From: Natronococcus sp. CG52
GTDB taxonomy: Archaea > Halobacteriota > Halobacteria > Halobacteriales > Natrialbaceae
Length of the DNA: 64,000 nt
Direction: 5' to 3'
Assembly (NCBI RefSeq): GCF_023913515.1
Contig: NZ_CP099391.1
Coordinates: 2,728,001-2,792,000 of the forward strand
Both the position numbers and the translations under genes were made by a program. Below the pieces are notes generated by a model. That model ran no database searches and was not told the DNA's origin. It was given only the letters and a program-made list of their open reading frames with translations. How positions within the stretch are numbered: the first letter of the stretch is position 1; every line of letters begins with the position of its first letter. Positions 53,856 through 62,720 of this stretch are shown in pieces.

Positions 53856-54829
53856 AGATCGTCCCGAATCGGTTCGACGATCGTCTCACTGCCGAGTTCG
53901 AGTGCGGGCTCGCCCGCCGTTTCCGAGGCCCGTGGCGCCTCGCCGACCGTCCCGATCTCGGCGGCGTCGAGCCCGCCGGCCTCGAGCGCCTCGAGACAGT
54001 CGTCGATTGCATCCTCGGGAACGGTCGCGAGCAACGCACCCGAGCCGAAGATCCGGAGCGGATCGACACCAGCAGCCTCGCACAGCGTCTCCGTTTCCGG
54101 GCGAACCGGAACCGCCTCCCGGTCGACCTCGAGTCGAACGTCCGACGCCCGTGCGAGTTCGAACAAGCCGGCCGCGACGCCGCCCTCCGTAGGGTCGTGC
54201 ATCGCCGTCGCGTGCTCGCGGAGGACGCGACCGTCGGGGACGACGCTGATCTCCTCGAGGAACGCCGCCGCGCGATCCTGGACCTCGGGATCGACGTCGA
54301 ACTCGTCGCCGAAGTCGGCCGCGAGGATGGCCGTCCCCTCGATTCCCGCCGCCTTCGTGAGGACGACCCTGTCGCCGGGCTCGGCGCCGCCGGTCGGGAC
54401 GAACGCGTTCGTCGATCCCATCGCGGTCAGCGAGACGAGCGGGCGCTCGAGCTGATCGACGTACTCCGAGTGACCGCCGACGATCGACGCGCCGATCTCG
54501 CGGGCGGCCGCGTCGATATCCTCGGTGATCGTCTCGAGGCGCGCGCTCCGATCCGGGAGCAGGATGACGGCGGTGAGCCAGCGAGGATCGGCACCGGAGG
54601 CGGCGACGTCGTTGCAGGCGACGTGCACGCCGAGCCGTCCGACCTGCGAGGCCGCGAGCGAGATCGGATCGGAGCTGACGACGAGCGTTCCCTCGCCGTC
54701 GGGCCACGCGATCGCCGCGGCGTCCTCGCCGTCCGCGGGCCCCTGAATCACCGACTCGTCCGCGTTCGCGGTCCCCGTTCGGCCGAACACGTGCGCGAGC
54801 AACTCCTCCGGCGGCACCTTTCCGGGCAT
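53819..54829 (-). CDS. AIR synthase-related protein (HypE/ThiL-like fold)
   Basis: A 336-residue protein of the PurM/HypE/ThiL/SelD superfamily. The ATP-binding core is visible in GEDAAAIAWPDGEG, VVSSDPIS, HVACNDVAASGADP, GGHSEYV, LTKAAGIEGTAIL and MHDPTEGGVAAGL. The DPTEGG and HVACNDVA motifs favour the HypE-like group. No hydrogenase genes are near, so its substrate is open; many archaea carry such orphan paralogues. Its 3' end overlaps that of the K+ channel gene. Confidence 0.85.
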   Translation of the reverse strand: MPGKVPPEELLAHVFGRTGTANADESVIQGPADGEDAAAIAWPDGEGTLVVSSDPISLAASQVGRLGVHVACNDVAASGADPRWLTAVILLPDRSARLETITEDIDAAAREIGASIVGGHSEYVDQLERPLVSLTAMGSTNAFVPTGGAEPGDRVVLTKAAGIEGTAILAADFGDEFDVDPEVQDRAAAFLEEISVVPDGRVLREHATAMHDPTEGGVAAGLFELARASDVRLEVDREAVPVRPETETLCEAAGVDPLRIFGSGALLATVPEDAIDDCLEALEAGGLDAAEIGTVGEAPRASETAGEPALELGSETIVEPIRDDLYPLWEAADDGD

Positions 54830-55275
54830 ACAACGAACTGTGTCGATACGCGGCTTGTAGCTGTCGGCAGCGCTCGAGGTCGGGACCGTCTCGGGAGACG
54901 TAGCGCTCGGTAGGTCGCGGTATCGGACGGTACCCCCGTACCTGTCTCGTTGAACCCCCCTTCTTCAGAGATAGTTCGTCTGAAACAGCCGTTACGTGCG
55001 GATGCGTACTGGACGCCGAGTTCTCGTCGGGCAAAGATAATGTTCAGCGAGCGGTACTGAACGGAGGGTGCACATTCGGCACGGGGTTTCCTCGAAGCTG
55101 GGTCGGCTACTTTGGTCGATAAAGGGGAGGATGTGGCATTCCGGGCGGTGATTTTCCCGGTATTTGTCGAGAACGACGTGCTGAATTCACGCCTTTTCCT
55201 CTTTATACATGACTGTTGTTGTGTTAGTGATTTCAGGAGTCGCCTTCATCCCCCCGGGACTCGTAATTAAGAACG
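54830..55275. other. Gene-free region left of the methyltransferase
   Basis: About 446 bases with lower G+C than the surroundings and no coding frame. It contains GTGCTGAATTCAC at 55178-55190, which holds the palindrome TGAATTCA, and a TATA-like CTTTATAC at 55201-55208, about 70 bases before the methyltransferase ATG. A GTGCTGAAT copy recurs right of the gene. It looks like an insertion boundary. Confidence 0.45.
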
Positions 55276-56106
55276 ATGACCACTCAGCAACAACAGCAAG
55301 CACAAGAAGCGTGGGACGCGATCGCGGCGGGCTACGACGAGTTCGTCACCCCCACACACGCGGACGTTTCGAAGGCGGCCCTGGACGCAGCAGGCCTTCA
55401 ACCGGGAATGCGGTTCCTGGACGTGGCGGCAGGCACCGGCTCCCTCAGCCACTCCGCGGCCCGCCTCGGCGCGGAGGTGGTAGCGACGGACATCTCTCCC
55501 GCTATGGTTGAGCACCTTGAAGCGCGCACAAAGGAGGGAGGCTTCTCCAATGTAGAGGCGCGGGTCATGGACGGCCACGCTCTCGAACTGGAAAACGACG
55601 CCTTCGACGTCTCCGGCTCGCAGTACGGGGTCATGCTCTTTCCGGACCTCCCTCGGGCGCTCGAGGAGATGGTCCGCGTTACCAGGCCCGGAGGCCGCAT
55701 CTTCATTGTCGTGTTCGGCGACCCGAAGGAGGTGGAGTTCCTCGAGTTCTTCATGCGCGCCATGCGCGCTGTCGTCCCCGGCTTCGAAGGGCTCCCGTTG
55801 GACCCCACGCCGCTTCCGTTTCAGGTTGCGGATCCCCGGAAGCTGCGCCAACGGCTCCGGGAGGCGGGACTGGAAGAGGTGCACGTAGAAACGGTCACCG
55901 AGGAGCTAGAGTTCTACTCCGGGCGACAGCTGTGGGACTGGCTCATGAACAGCAACCCCATCTCGGGGATGCTGGTGACCGAAACCACCGACGAGCAGCG
56001 GATGGCTGCCCGGAAGGCGTTGGACGAGATGCTCCGCAAGCGCGCCGGGGGGAGCGGTCCCGCCGTTCTCACCAACCCGGTACACATCGGTATCGGAACG
56101 AAGTGA
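55276..56106 (+). CDS. Class I SAM methyltransferase, probably acquired
   Basis: A 276-residue UbiE/Coq5-like methyltransferase. Motif I is FLDVAAGTGSLSHSAARLG near residues 47-65, then VVATDISPAMVEHLEA, FDVSGSQYGVMLFPD and RVTRPGGRIFIVVFGDP. The N-terminus has a run of five Gln. By my count only about 15% of residues are Asp or Glu, well below neighbouring genes, with many Met and Arg; the DNA is also less CTCGAG-biased. This suggests recent transfer, possibly from a bacterium. Substrate unknown. Confidence 0.85.
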   Translation: MTTQQQQQAQEAWDAIAAGYDEFVTPTHADVSKAALDAAGLQPGMRFLDVAAGTGSLSHSAARLGAEVVATDISPAMVEHLEARTKEGGFSNVEARVMDGHALELENDAFDVSGSQYGVMLFPDLPRALEEMVRVTRPGGRIFIVVFGDPKEVEFLEFFMRAMRAVVPGFEGLPLDPTPLPFQVADPRKLRQRLREAGLEEVHVETVTEELEFYSGRQLWDWLMNSNPISGMLVTETTDEQRMAARKALDEMLRKRAGGSGPAVLTNPVHIGIGTK

Positions 56107-56121
56107 TGGATCGATCCGCTA

Positions 56122-56178
56122 TATTCAGCACGCCCGCTCTGACAGCAACTCGGTAGTTTCGGTAGGCGGTGCTGAATA
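56122..56178. repeat. Inverted repeat to the right of the methyltransferase
   Basis: TATTCAGCAC at 56122-56131 pairs perfectly with GTGCTGAATA at 56169-56178, and the adjoining GCC/GGC can extend the stem with a bulge. The loop is 37 bases. GTGCTGAAT also occurs at 55178 to the left of the gene. The element may be an IS remnant, or a terminator for the methyltransferase. The following 130 bases to the LLM gene hold no gene. Confidence 0.55.
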
Positions 56179-56307
56179 CAGAGCGCGAACGTGGCAACGA
56201 AGTAAGAATCGATCTGCGAAGGGCGATGATCGGTCAGTACAGACTGTAGAGGGGACGATGCTCGAGCGGTAGATCGCGTTTCAAAAATATCGAAACCGAG
56301 GCGCCGT

Positions 56308-57318
56308 TCAGGCCGGATCGGAGTTCGGCGCCAGCGCGGCCATCGTCGCCTCGATCTCGTCGGCCTCGGCGCCACGCGGGAAACTGACGGCGACCGCGTC
56401 GGCGCCGTCGACAGCCTCGAATCGCGCGAGCCGGTCGCGCGCGGTCTCCGGATCGCCCGCGGCGCAGAGGTCCTCGAGCAACTCGTCGGAGACCGCCTCG
56501 AGCGCCCGTTCCCGATCACCGTCCTGCCAGGCGTCGTGGATCGTCTCGGCCTCGTCGTACCCCTGCCGAGCGAGCGCGTCGCGGTAGAACGTGCCCATCC
56601 CGCCGACGTAGAAGGCCGTGTGCTGGCGGGCGAGTTCTCGAGCGCGGTCGGCGTCCTCGAGCGCACAGCAGGTGACGCCGACGGTCACCGCGACGTCGTC
56701 CGGCTCGCGGTCGCCGAGGTCGGCGCCGCGCTCGAGATCCTCGAGGCGGTCCCGAAGCCCGCCGGGCGTGAGCATGATCGCGTGCCAGCCGTCGGCGAAC
56801 CGGCCCGCAAGTTCGACCGCCTTCGGTCCCATGCCGGTGACTTCGACCGGCGGCGCGGGTTCGGGAACGTCGCACCGGAGTCGAAAGCCGGCGAGCGAGA
56901 ACTGATCGCCCTCGTAGTCGACAGTTTCGCCCGAGAGCACCTGCCGGACGACTTCGACGGTCTCGCGGGTGCGCTTGAGCGGGTTGCCGTACTCGAGGCC
57001 GTGCCAGTTCTCGATCACGACGGGGCCGCTCGGGCCGAGCCCGAGTCGGAACCGGCCGTCGGCGACCTCCTGCAGCGTCGCGGCGGTCTGGCCGAGCAGC
57101 GCGGGCGAGCGCGAGTATGTGTTGACGATGCTGGTGCCGAGCTCGACGCTACTGGTTCGCTCGGCGATCGTCGTCAGGACCGTTACCGCGTCCCGGCCCC
57201 AGGTTTCGGGAAGCCAGACGCAGTCGAACCCGTCCTCCTCGGCTCGCCGGGCGTAGTCGGCCAGCGAGTCAACGCTCGGCTGGGCCGCGACCGGGAGGTG
57301 GACGTCCCTGTCGGTCAT
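56308..57318 (-). CDS. LLM-class F420-dependent oxidoreductase
   Basis: A 336-residue luciferase-like TIM-barrel oxidoreductase of the haloarchaeal F420 family (NP1902A-type, as I recall). It contains PVAAQPSVDSLADYARRAEEDGFDCVWLPETWGRDA, ELGTSIVNTYSRSPALLGQTAATL and RFRLGLGPSGPVVIENWHG (seen in pieces), then GMGPKAVELAGRFADGWHAI. F420 is the expected cofactor. Its start overlaps the SDR stop by four bases (ATGA), so the two are coupled. The substrate is unknown. Confidence 0.88.
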   Translation of the reverse strand: MTDRDVHLPVAAQPSVDSLADYARRAEEDGFDCVWLPETWGRDAVTVLTTIAERTSSVELGTSIVNTYSRSPALLGQTAATLQEVADGRFRLGLGPSGPVVIENWHGLEYGNPLKRTRETVEVVRQVLSGETVDYEGDQFSLAGFRLRCDVPEPAPPVEVTGMGPKAVELAGRFADGWHAIMLTPGGLRDRLEDLERGADLGDREPDDVAVTVGVTCCALEDADRARELARQHTAFYVGGMGTFYRDALARQGYDEAETIHDAWQDGDRERALEAVSDELLEDLCAAGDPETARDRLARFEAVDGADAVAVSFPRGAEADEIEATMAALAPNSDPA

Positions 57319-58091
57319 ACCTCGGGCGACTCTTCGATGCGGGGCAGTCCCTGCGCGGTGATCGTCTCGCCGACGACGTACGAGGAGGCCGGACTCGCGA
57401 GGAACTGCGCGAGGTCGGCGATCTCCTCGACGGTTCCCATCCGGCGTTCGACCTCGGTCCGGTCGACCTCGTCGGCCGAGACGCCCATCTGGCTCTCGAC
57501 GCCCGCCGTCGCGACGAATCCGGGGGCGATACAGTTGATTCGCACGCCGTCAGCGGCCCACTCGTAGGAGAGCGTCGTCGTCAGATTGACCACAGCGGCC
57601 TTCGCCGCGCCGTAGTGGCTCATGTACGGCGAGCCCGTCTGTCCGGCGACGCTGGACAGGTTGATCACGATCCCGCCGTCCTCCTTCAAGCGTTCCGCGG
57701 CGGCCTGCGTACAGTGGTAGGTGCCGTGGACGTTGATGTCGACGATCGTCTTCCAGCCGTTCTCCGAGATGTCGTCGAAGGTGGCCATGAACGACGCGCC
57801 GGCGTTGTTCACCAGCACGTCGAGGCCGCCGAACTCCTCGACGGTCGCCTCGACCAGCGCGTCGACCGCCTCGCGGTCCGTAACGTCACATTCGACCGGA
57901 AGTGCCCGCCCGGAACGCTCGCTCCCGTTGATCTCCTCCGCGACCGGGTCGACGTTGTCCCGCTCGCGCGAGCAGATCACGACGTCGACGCCGTCGGCGG
58001 CGAACCGCTTCGCGATCGACTCCCCGATACCGCTCGAGGCCCCGGTGACGATCGCGACGTCGCCGTCGACGCTGAACTGTTCGGTACTCAT
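57315..58091 (-). CDS. Short-chain dehydrogenase/reductase
   Basis: A 258-residue SDR. The cofactor motif is TGASSGIGES near residue 16-25, then NNAGAS, the catalytic Ser in NLSSVAG, and the YxxxK pair in YGAAKAAV. Asp/Arg after the second strand (VVICSRERDN) suggests NADP. C-terminal GETITAQGLPRI is typical. It reads out from a divergent promoter region and is translated ahead of, and coupled to, the F420 oxidoreductase. Candidate substrate: a hydroxyacyl or ketoacyl compound, from context. Confidence 0.92.
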   Translation of the reverse strand: MSTEQFSVDGDVAIVTGASSGIGESIAKRFAADGVDVVICSRERDNVDPVAEEINGSERSGRALPVECDVTDREAVDALVEATVEEFGGLDVLVNNAGASFMATFDDISENGWKTIVDINVHGTYHCTQAAAERLKEDGGIVINLSSVAGQTGSPYMSHYGAAKAAVVNLTTTLSYEWAADGVRINCIAPGFVATAGVESQMGVSADEVDRTEVERRMGTVEEIADLAQFLASPASSYVVGETITAQGLPRIEESPEV

Positions 58092-58118
58092 CGGCGGTCA
58101 CCCGTCTCAGCTGCGAGA

Positions 58119-58194
58119 ATTGTTACCATTGTTAGGTGCAGTAAACGATATGCAGACACTGTTAATAAAGATGGGTCCGTCTCCCGTATTGTTA
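58119..58194. promoter_or_regulatory. Array of TTGTTA heptamers between divergent genes
   Basis: ATTGTTA occurs at 58119, 58128 and 58188, with ACTGTTA at 58158, all in the same direction and spaced 9, 30 and 30 bases. The set occupies the gap between the SDR and hydroxyacid-oxidase genes. AT-rich GTTAATAAAG at 58161-58170 may hold a TATA box. Regular 30-base (about three-turn) spacing is suggestive of regulator binding on one helix face. Confidence 0.5.
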
Positions 58195-58259
58195 AGGCGG
58201 TGGGAGGGCACTGTCAGCGATACGCACACTCGGGCGGCGAGCGCCGCTCGCACAGCACT

Positions 58260-59444
58260 ATGACAGGAGAAGACACCGGATACGGGCCGGATCGACAGGA
58301 AGCAGTCTACCGACGGGGCATGCTCGAGGGCGAGCCGCCGGAGTTTCCGGTCGCTTACGAGGATCTCGAGGAACGCGCCCGGGAGGAGCTCAGCGAGGAG
58401 GCGTTCGCCTACGTCGCGGGCGGCGCGGGCTCGGAGTCGACCGTCGAGGCGAACGACCGCGCCTTCGACGAGTGGCGGATCGTCCCGCGAATCCTGCGGG
58501 ACGTCTCCGACCGAGATCTCGCGGTCGAACTGTTCGGTCGAGAGATTCCGGCACCCGTTCTGCTCGCACCGATCGGCGTACAGTCGATCCTCCACGGCGA
58601 AGCGGAACTCGCCGTCGCCCGCGCCGCGAGCGATGTCGGCGTGCCGATGATCTCGAGTTCCGTCTCCTCGTACGCGATGGAGGAGATCGCCGGAGAACTC
58701 GACGCACCGGGCTGGTTCCAGCTCTACTGGAGCGCAGACCGAGACGTCGCGGCCAGCTTCCTGGAGCGCGCCGAGGACGCCGGCTTCGAGGCCGTCGTCG
58801 TCACCCTCGACACGCCGAAGATGGGCTGGCGAGAGCGCGACATCGAACTCGCCTACCTCCCGTTCCTCGAGGGGCAAGGGATCAAGAACTACTTCGAGGA
58901 CGACGCGTTCTGCGACCGGCTCGAGGCGGACGATCCGTGGGCCGATCCCGAGGCCTCCCTGGAGTCGTTCATCGACTGCTTCGGCGACGCCTCGCTCACC
59001 TGGGACGACCTCTCGTTCCTGCGCGAACGCACCGACTTGCCGATCGTTCTGAAGGGCGTACTCCACCCGGACGACGCCAGCCGCGCCGTCGAGCGCGGAA
59101 TGGACGGCGTGATCGTCTCGAACCACGGCGGCCGCCAGGTCGACGGCGCGATTCCCGCACTCGAGGCCCTGCCCGGCGTCGCCGATGCCGTCGGCGACGA
59201 CGTTCCGGTCCTCTTCGACAGCGGGATTCGGCGGGGCAGCGACGCCGTTCGCGCGGTCGCGCTGGGCGCCGACGCCGTCCTGCTGGGCCGGCCCTACGCC
59301 TACGGGCTCGGGATCGGCGGCGAGGACGGCGTGCGCTCCGTCCTGAAGAACTTCCTCGCGGATCTGGACCTGACTGTCGGGCTCTCGGGCTGTGCCAGCA
59401 TCGACGAGGTCGATCGGTCGACGATCCGACGGGCGAAGCGATGA
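58260..59444 (+). CDS. FMN-dependent alpha-hydroxyacid oxidase (lactate/glycolate oxidase family)
   Basis: A 394-residue flavoprotein of the glycolate oxidase/lactate 2-monooxygenase family, oxidising 2-hydroxyacids to 2-oxoacids. Signature residues: YVAGGAGSESTVEANDRAFDEW near residue 50-70, PVLLAPIG, WFQLYWSADRD, the FMN/catalytic Lys in VLKGVLHPDDA, the active His/Arg in VSNHGGRQVDG, and DSGIRRGSDAV. C-terminal FLADLDLTVGLSG is typical. Its stop overlaps the HAD gene start (ATGA). Confidence 0.93.
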   Translation: MTGEDTGYGPDRQEAVYRRGMLEGEPPEFPVAYEDLEERAREELSEEAFAYVAGGAGSESTVEANDRAFDEWRIVPRILRDVSDRDLAVELFGREIPAPVLLAPIGVQSILHGEAELAVARAASDVGVPMISSSVSSYAMEEIAGELDAPGWFQLYWSADRDVAASFLERAEDAGFEAVVVTLDTPKMGWRERDIELAYLPFLEGQGIKNYFEDDAFCDRLEADDPWADPEASLESFIDCFGDASLTWDDLSFLRERTDLPIVLKGVLHPDDASRAVERGMDGVIVSNHGGRQVDGAIPALEALPGVADAVGDDVPVLFDSGIRRGSDAVRAVALGADAVLLGRPYAYGLGIGGEDGVRSVLKNFLADLDLTVGLSGCASIDEVDRSTIRRAKR

Positions 59445-60175
59445 GTTCGAATTCTCCGCCCGAGGACGGCAGCGGCGCGGAACCGGCGGTGTGGGAGGCC
59501 GCCTTCTGGGACATCGGCGGCGTCATCCTCGACCTCGAGTCGGCCCGGGCCGCACACACCGCGTTCGTCGCGGACCTGCTCGAGCGCCACGACGTCGACG
59601 CGACCGTCGAGGAGGCCATCGCCACCTGGCGAAGCGCCGTCGGCGATCACTTCCGCGAGCGCGACGGAACGGAGTTTCGAGCCGCCCGCGACGGCTACCA
59701 CAGGGGTATCGAAGCGATCGTCGGCGAACCGGTTCCGCGAGCGGAGTGGAAGCCACCGTTTCGAGATGCCGTCCGATCCTCGATCGAGCCCGTGCCGGGC
59801 GCCGTCGAGACCGTCGAGCGACTCGCCGCACGAGACCTCCACGTCGGCGTCATCAGCGACGTCGACGACGAGGAGGGCCGGTGGATGCTCGAGCAGTTCG
59901 GCGTCCGCGAGGCGTTCGACTCGATCACGACCTCCGAGAAGGTCGGCCGGACGAAGCCCGATCCCGCGATGTTCGAGACCGCCCTCGAGAAGGCCGGCGT
60001 CGCACCCGACCGGTCGCTGATGATCGGCGACCGGTACGACCACGACGTGAAGGGCGCCGACGAGGCGGGGCTACGCGGCGTCGCCTTCGGCGCTGAAAAC
60101 GGCCCCGCCGTCTCGTATCGCATCGAGTCGCCGCTCGAGGTCCTCGAGATCGTCGACGGCGAACGAAACGAGTGA
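59441..60175 (+). CDS. HAD-superfamily hydrolase
   Basis: A 244-residue HAD phosphatase-like protein. Motif I is FWDIGGVILDLES with the nucleophilic Asp; motif II VGVISDVDDEEG; motif III Lys in SEKVGRTKPDPAMF; motif IV MIGDRYDHDVKGADEAG. The DIGGVIL form of motif I, instead of DxDxT, also occurs in epoxide-hydrolase N-terminal and ACAD10-type HAD domains. It is translated directly behind the hydroxyacid oxidase. A phosphorylated organic acid is a possible substrate (inference). Confidence 0.9.
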   Translation: MSSNSPPEDGSGAEPAVWEAAFWDIGGVILDLESARAAHTAFVADLLERHDVDATVEEAIATWRSAVGDHFRERDGTEFRAARDGYHRGIEAIVGEPVPRAEWKPPFRDAVRSSIEPVPGAVETVERLAARDLHVGVISDVDDEEGRWMLEQFGVREAFDSITTSEKVGRTKPDPAMFETALEKAGVAPDRSLMIGDRYDHDVKGADEAGLRGVAFGAENGPAVSYRIESPLEVLEIVDGERNE

Positions 60176-60293
60176 GGCGGAGCGAGCGGTCGACCGTCTA
60201 CGCCTCCGATAGCTGTTCGTTTCGAAGACAGTCGATTCCCGATAGAGGTCCCGAGACTTGTAAAATTTGGCGTATTCAGGCTCAACCTCTTTT

Positions 60294-60310
60294 TATCCGC
60301 TGGGCGGATA
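60294..60310. promoter_or_regulatory. 17-bp palindrome overlapping TATA box before the GNAT gene
   Basis: TATCCGC-TGG-GCGGATA is a perfect inverted repeat with seven-base arms. Its left arm overlaps a TTTTTAT box at 60290-60296. It sits about 60 bases before the GNAT start and 120 bases after the HAD stop. The overlap with the TATA box is what a repressor operator would show; a terminator for the HAD gene is an alternative. Confidence 0.45.
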
Positions 60311-60369
60311 CAGACGTGAGTCCACGGCACTCTCGTCGCGCGCGAGTCGGGCCGAAGCCGTTTCGAACC

Positions 60370-61497
60370 ATGAAATCAGCCAATCGGGGCGCATCGCGGG
60401 TAACGATCCGCCGGTTCGAGCCCGGCGACCGAGCCGCGTTTCTGTCGCTATACGAGACCGTCTTCGGACGCGACCGCCGCACCGACTGGTTCCGGTGGAA
60501 GTACCGGGAGAACCCGTACGTCGATCACGTCCCGATCGTCGTCGCCGAGCAGGACGGCGAACTCGTCGGCTGTCGATCGCTGTTCGCCCAGGAGATGCGA
60601 GGGTACGGAACGGTGCAGACGGCGTTCCAGCCGTGCGACACGATGGTCCACCCCGATCACCGTCGGCGCGGGCTGTTCGGCCGGATGAACGAACGGACCC
60701 TCGAGCGCTACGCCGACGACGGCCCGTCGTTCTTCTTCAACTTCCCGAACGAGGCCTCGATGCAGGGCAACCTCAATCACGGCTGGCGCGAGATCGGGAC
60801 GGTACCGCTGTACTATCGGTTTCAGGACCCGATCCGCGCCCTCGAGCGGTGGGCCGGCGACGCCGAAACGGCGAGCGATTCGGCGGAGTGCGTGAGGGAG
60901 AGCCGCGCGGCAACCGCGCTCTCGAAGTCGCTCACGGACGCGATAACCGGTTCACACCGGGCAGGAGATCGGCTTCTGGCCCCCGACGCCGACGTTCGAC
61001 TCGAGCGCTACGAGACGCCGCCCGCGGAGACGCTCGAGCGGATCTATCGGCGGTCGATCCCCGACGAGATACACACGAATCGGACCGAGGAGTTCTACCG
61101 CTGGCGATTCGCCAATCCGCACCGGGCGTACACGGCGTACGTCGCGAGACGGACCGGGACACCGGCGGCTGCGCTCGTCGTCTCCGAGATCGGCGATCAC
61201 GTCCGGATCGTCGAGACTCTTCCGCGAGCGGTCGATTCGGAACAGGCGGCGCTCAACCGGCTGCTCGTCGCGGTGCTCTCCGAGTACGAGAATCGCAGTT
61301 TCGTCACGGCGTTCGGCGAGACGCTGCCGACGCCGGTTCGCTACCGGTTCTACCCCGACACGCGACCGCCGCTCTCGACGGTCGTTCGACCGTCGGCGCG
61401 GACGTTGCTCGCGCGCGATCTCGACGCGAACGGCACAGTCGAAAACAGTTCGGCCGCCGACTGGACGTTCTCGCGGCTCGACCTTGACACGACCTGA
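60370..61497 (+). CDS. GNAT-family N-acetyltransferase
   Basis: A 375-residue protein with an N-terminal GNAT domain (residues 10-130; VTIRRFEPGDRAAFLSLYETVFG, CoA loop HPDHRRRGLFGRM) and a longer C-terminal second acyltransferase-like half (WRFANPHRAYTAYVA). It resembles Eis/FemAB-type double-domain GNATs. The start at 60370 was taken since the upstream extension lacks coding character and overlaps the palindrome. Substrate unknown. Confidence 0.82.
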   Translation: MKSANRGASRVTIRRFEPGDRAAFLSLYETVFGRDRRTDWFRWKYRENPYVDHVPIVVAEQDGELVGCRSLFAQEMRGYGTVQTAFQPCDTMVHPDHRRRGLFGRMNERTLERYADDGPSFFFNFPNEASMQGNLNHGWREIGTVPLYYRFQDPIRALERWAGDAETASDSAECVRESRAATALSKSLTDAITGSHRAGDRLLAPDADVRLERYETPPAETLERIYRRSIPDEIHTNRTEEFYRWRFANPHRAYTAYVARRTGTPAAALVVSEIGDHVRIVETLPRAVDSEQAALNRLLVAVLSEYENRSFVTAFGETLPTPVRYRFYPDTRPPLSTVVRPSARTLLARDLDANGTVENSSAADWTFSRLDLDTT

Positions 61498-61505
61498 GCG
61501 GGTCG

Positions 61506-62720
61506 CTACCCGCGGAATCGCGTCACCGGGTCGAGTTCGCTCTCGTCGATATCCTCGAAGGCGTCGCGGGCGATCACGCGCTTGTGGACCTCGTCGGCGC
61601 CGTCGACAATGCGGAACGCGCGGACGTTTTCGTAGAAGTCCGCCAGCGGCAGGTCCTTGCCGATCCCGTTGCCGCCGCAGCACTGGATCGAGAGGTCGAC
61701 CGTGTCCTGGACAACGTTCGCGGTGAAGACCTTCGCCATCGACACCGGGATGCGCGCCTCTCTCCCTTCCGAAATCTCGCGCGCGGCGTGACGGACCATC
61801 GTCCGGGCCGCGTGAAGACGCGTTTCGGCGTCCGCGATATCGTAGCGCAGGCTCTGCTTGTCGGCCAGTTTGCTGCCGAAACCCTCTCGTTCGCTCATGT
61901 AGGCCTTCGCGACCTCGAGCGAGCGCTGTGCCATCCCCGAGTAGCGCATGCAGTGGGTGAGCCGTGCGGGGCCGAGACGCTTCTGGGCGATGGAAAAGCC
62001 GTCGTTCAGCCCTCCCAGCAGGTTCTCCTCGGGGACGCGAACCTCGTCGTAGATGATCTCGGCGTGACTCGAGCCCGTAAACTCGCCGCCGACGTGCGGG
62101 ATGTCGCGCTCGTACTCGACGCCGTCGGTGTCGGTCGGGACGAGGAAGATCGAACAGCCCTCGTAGGGGTGGGCGGCCTGGTCGGTCCGCGCCATGACGA
62201 GCAGGACGTCGGCCTCGCTGCCCTGGGTCGTCCACCACTTGTGACCGTCGATGACCCACTCGTCGCCGTCTTTCTCGGCCGTGGTCTGGATCATCTTCGG
62301 ATCCGAGCCGCCGCCCTGCATCGGCTCGGTCATCGAGAACCCCGAGTGAATCTCCGCGTCGACGAGCGGTCGGAGCCACTCCTCCTTTTGCGCCTCGGTG
62401 CCGGCCATCTCGAGGGTGTGCATGTTCCCTTCGTCGGGCGCGTCGACGCGGATCGCCAGCTGCCCGAGCAGACTGCGGCCGGCCTCCTCGAACGCCGGCA
62501 GGACGTCGCGGAACTCGAGGCCGAGGCCGCCGTACTCCTCGTCGATCTGGGGCGCGTAGAGGTCTCGATCGCGCGCCTTCTCTCGTAGTTCTTCGACGAC
62601 GTCGTCCGGAACCGGACCGTTCCCGAGCCACTCGCGCTCGACCGGAATCACTTCGTCGTCGACGAACTCGCGAACGTCGGCGGCCAGTTCACGCGCTCGG
62701 TCGCTGTCGTGGTACTCCAT
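61506..62720 (-). CDS. Acyl-CoA dehydrogenase family protein (ACAD10/11-like)
   Basis: A 404-residue FAD enzyme. It shows the family course: N-terminal helices (REFVDDEVIPVEREW), FSMTEPMQGGGSDPKMIQTTAEKDGDEWVIDGHKWWTTQ (in pieces), and the C-terminal CGGNGIGKDLPLADFYENVRAFRIVDGADEVHKRVIAR-type region. The MTEP...GSDP and GHKWW forms are seen in the ACAD10/11 subgroup, as I recall. It reads divergently from the APH-type kinase gene, and together they match the two partners of 4-hydroxyacyl-CoA breakdown. Confidence 0.9.
   Translation of the reverse strand: MEYHDSDRARELAADVREFVDDEVIPVEREWLGNGPVPDDVVEELREKARDRDLYAPQIDEEYGGLGLEFRDVLPAFEEAGRSLLGQLAIRVDAPDEGNMHTLEMAGTEAQKEEWLRPLVDAEIHSGFSMTEPMQGGGSDPKMIQTTAEKDGDEWVIDGHKWWTTQGSEADVLLVMARTDQAAHPYEGCSIFLVPTDTDGVEYERDIPHVGGEFTGSSHAEIIYDEVRVPEENLLGGLNDGFSIAQKRLGPARLTHCMRYSGMAQRSLEVAKAYMSEREGFGSKLADKQSLRYDIADAETRLHAARTMVRHAAREISEGREARIPVSMAKVFTANVVQDTVDLSIQCCGGNGIGKDLPLADFYENVRAFRIVDGADEVHKRVIARDAFEDIDESELDPVTRFRG

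Noticed and set aside
53819-54829. Hydrogenase maturation gene hypE
   Set aside because: The HypE-like motifs are real, but no hydrogenase or other hyp gene is present, so only the superfamily is named.
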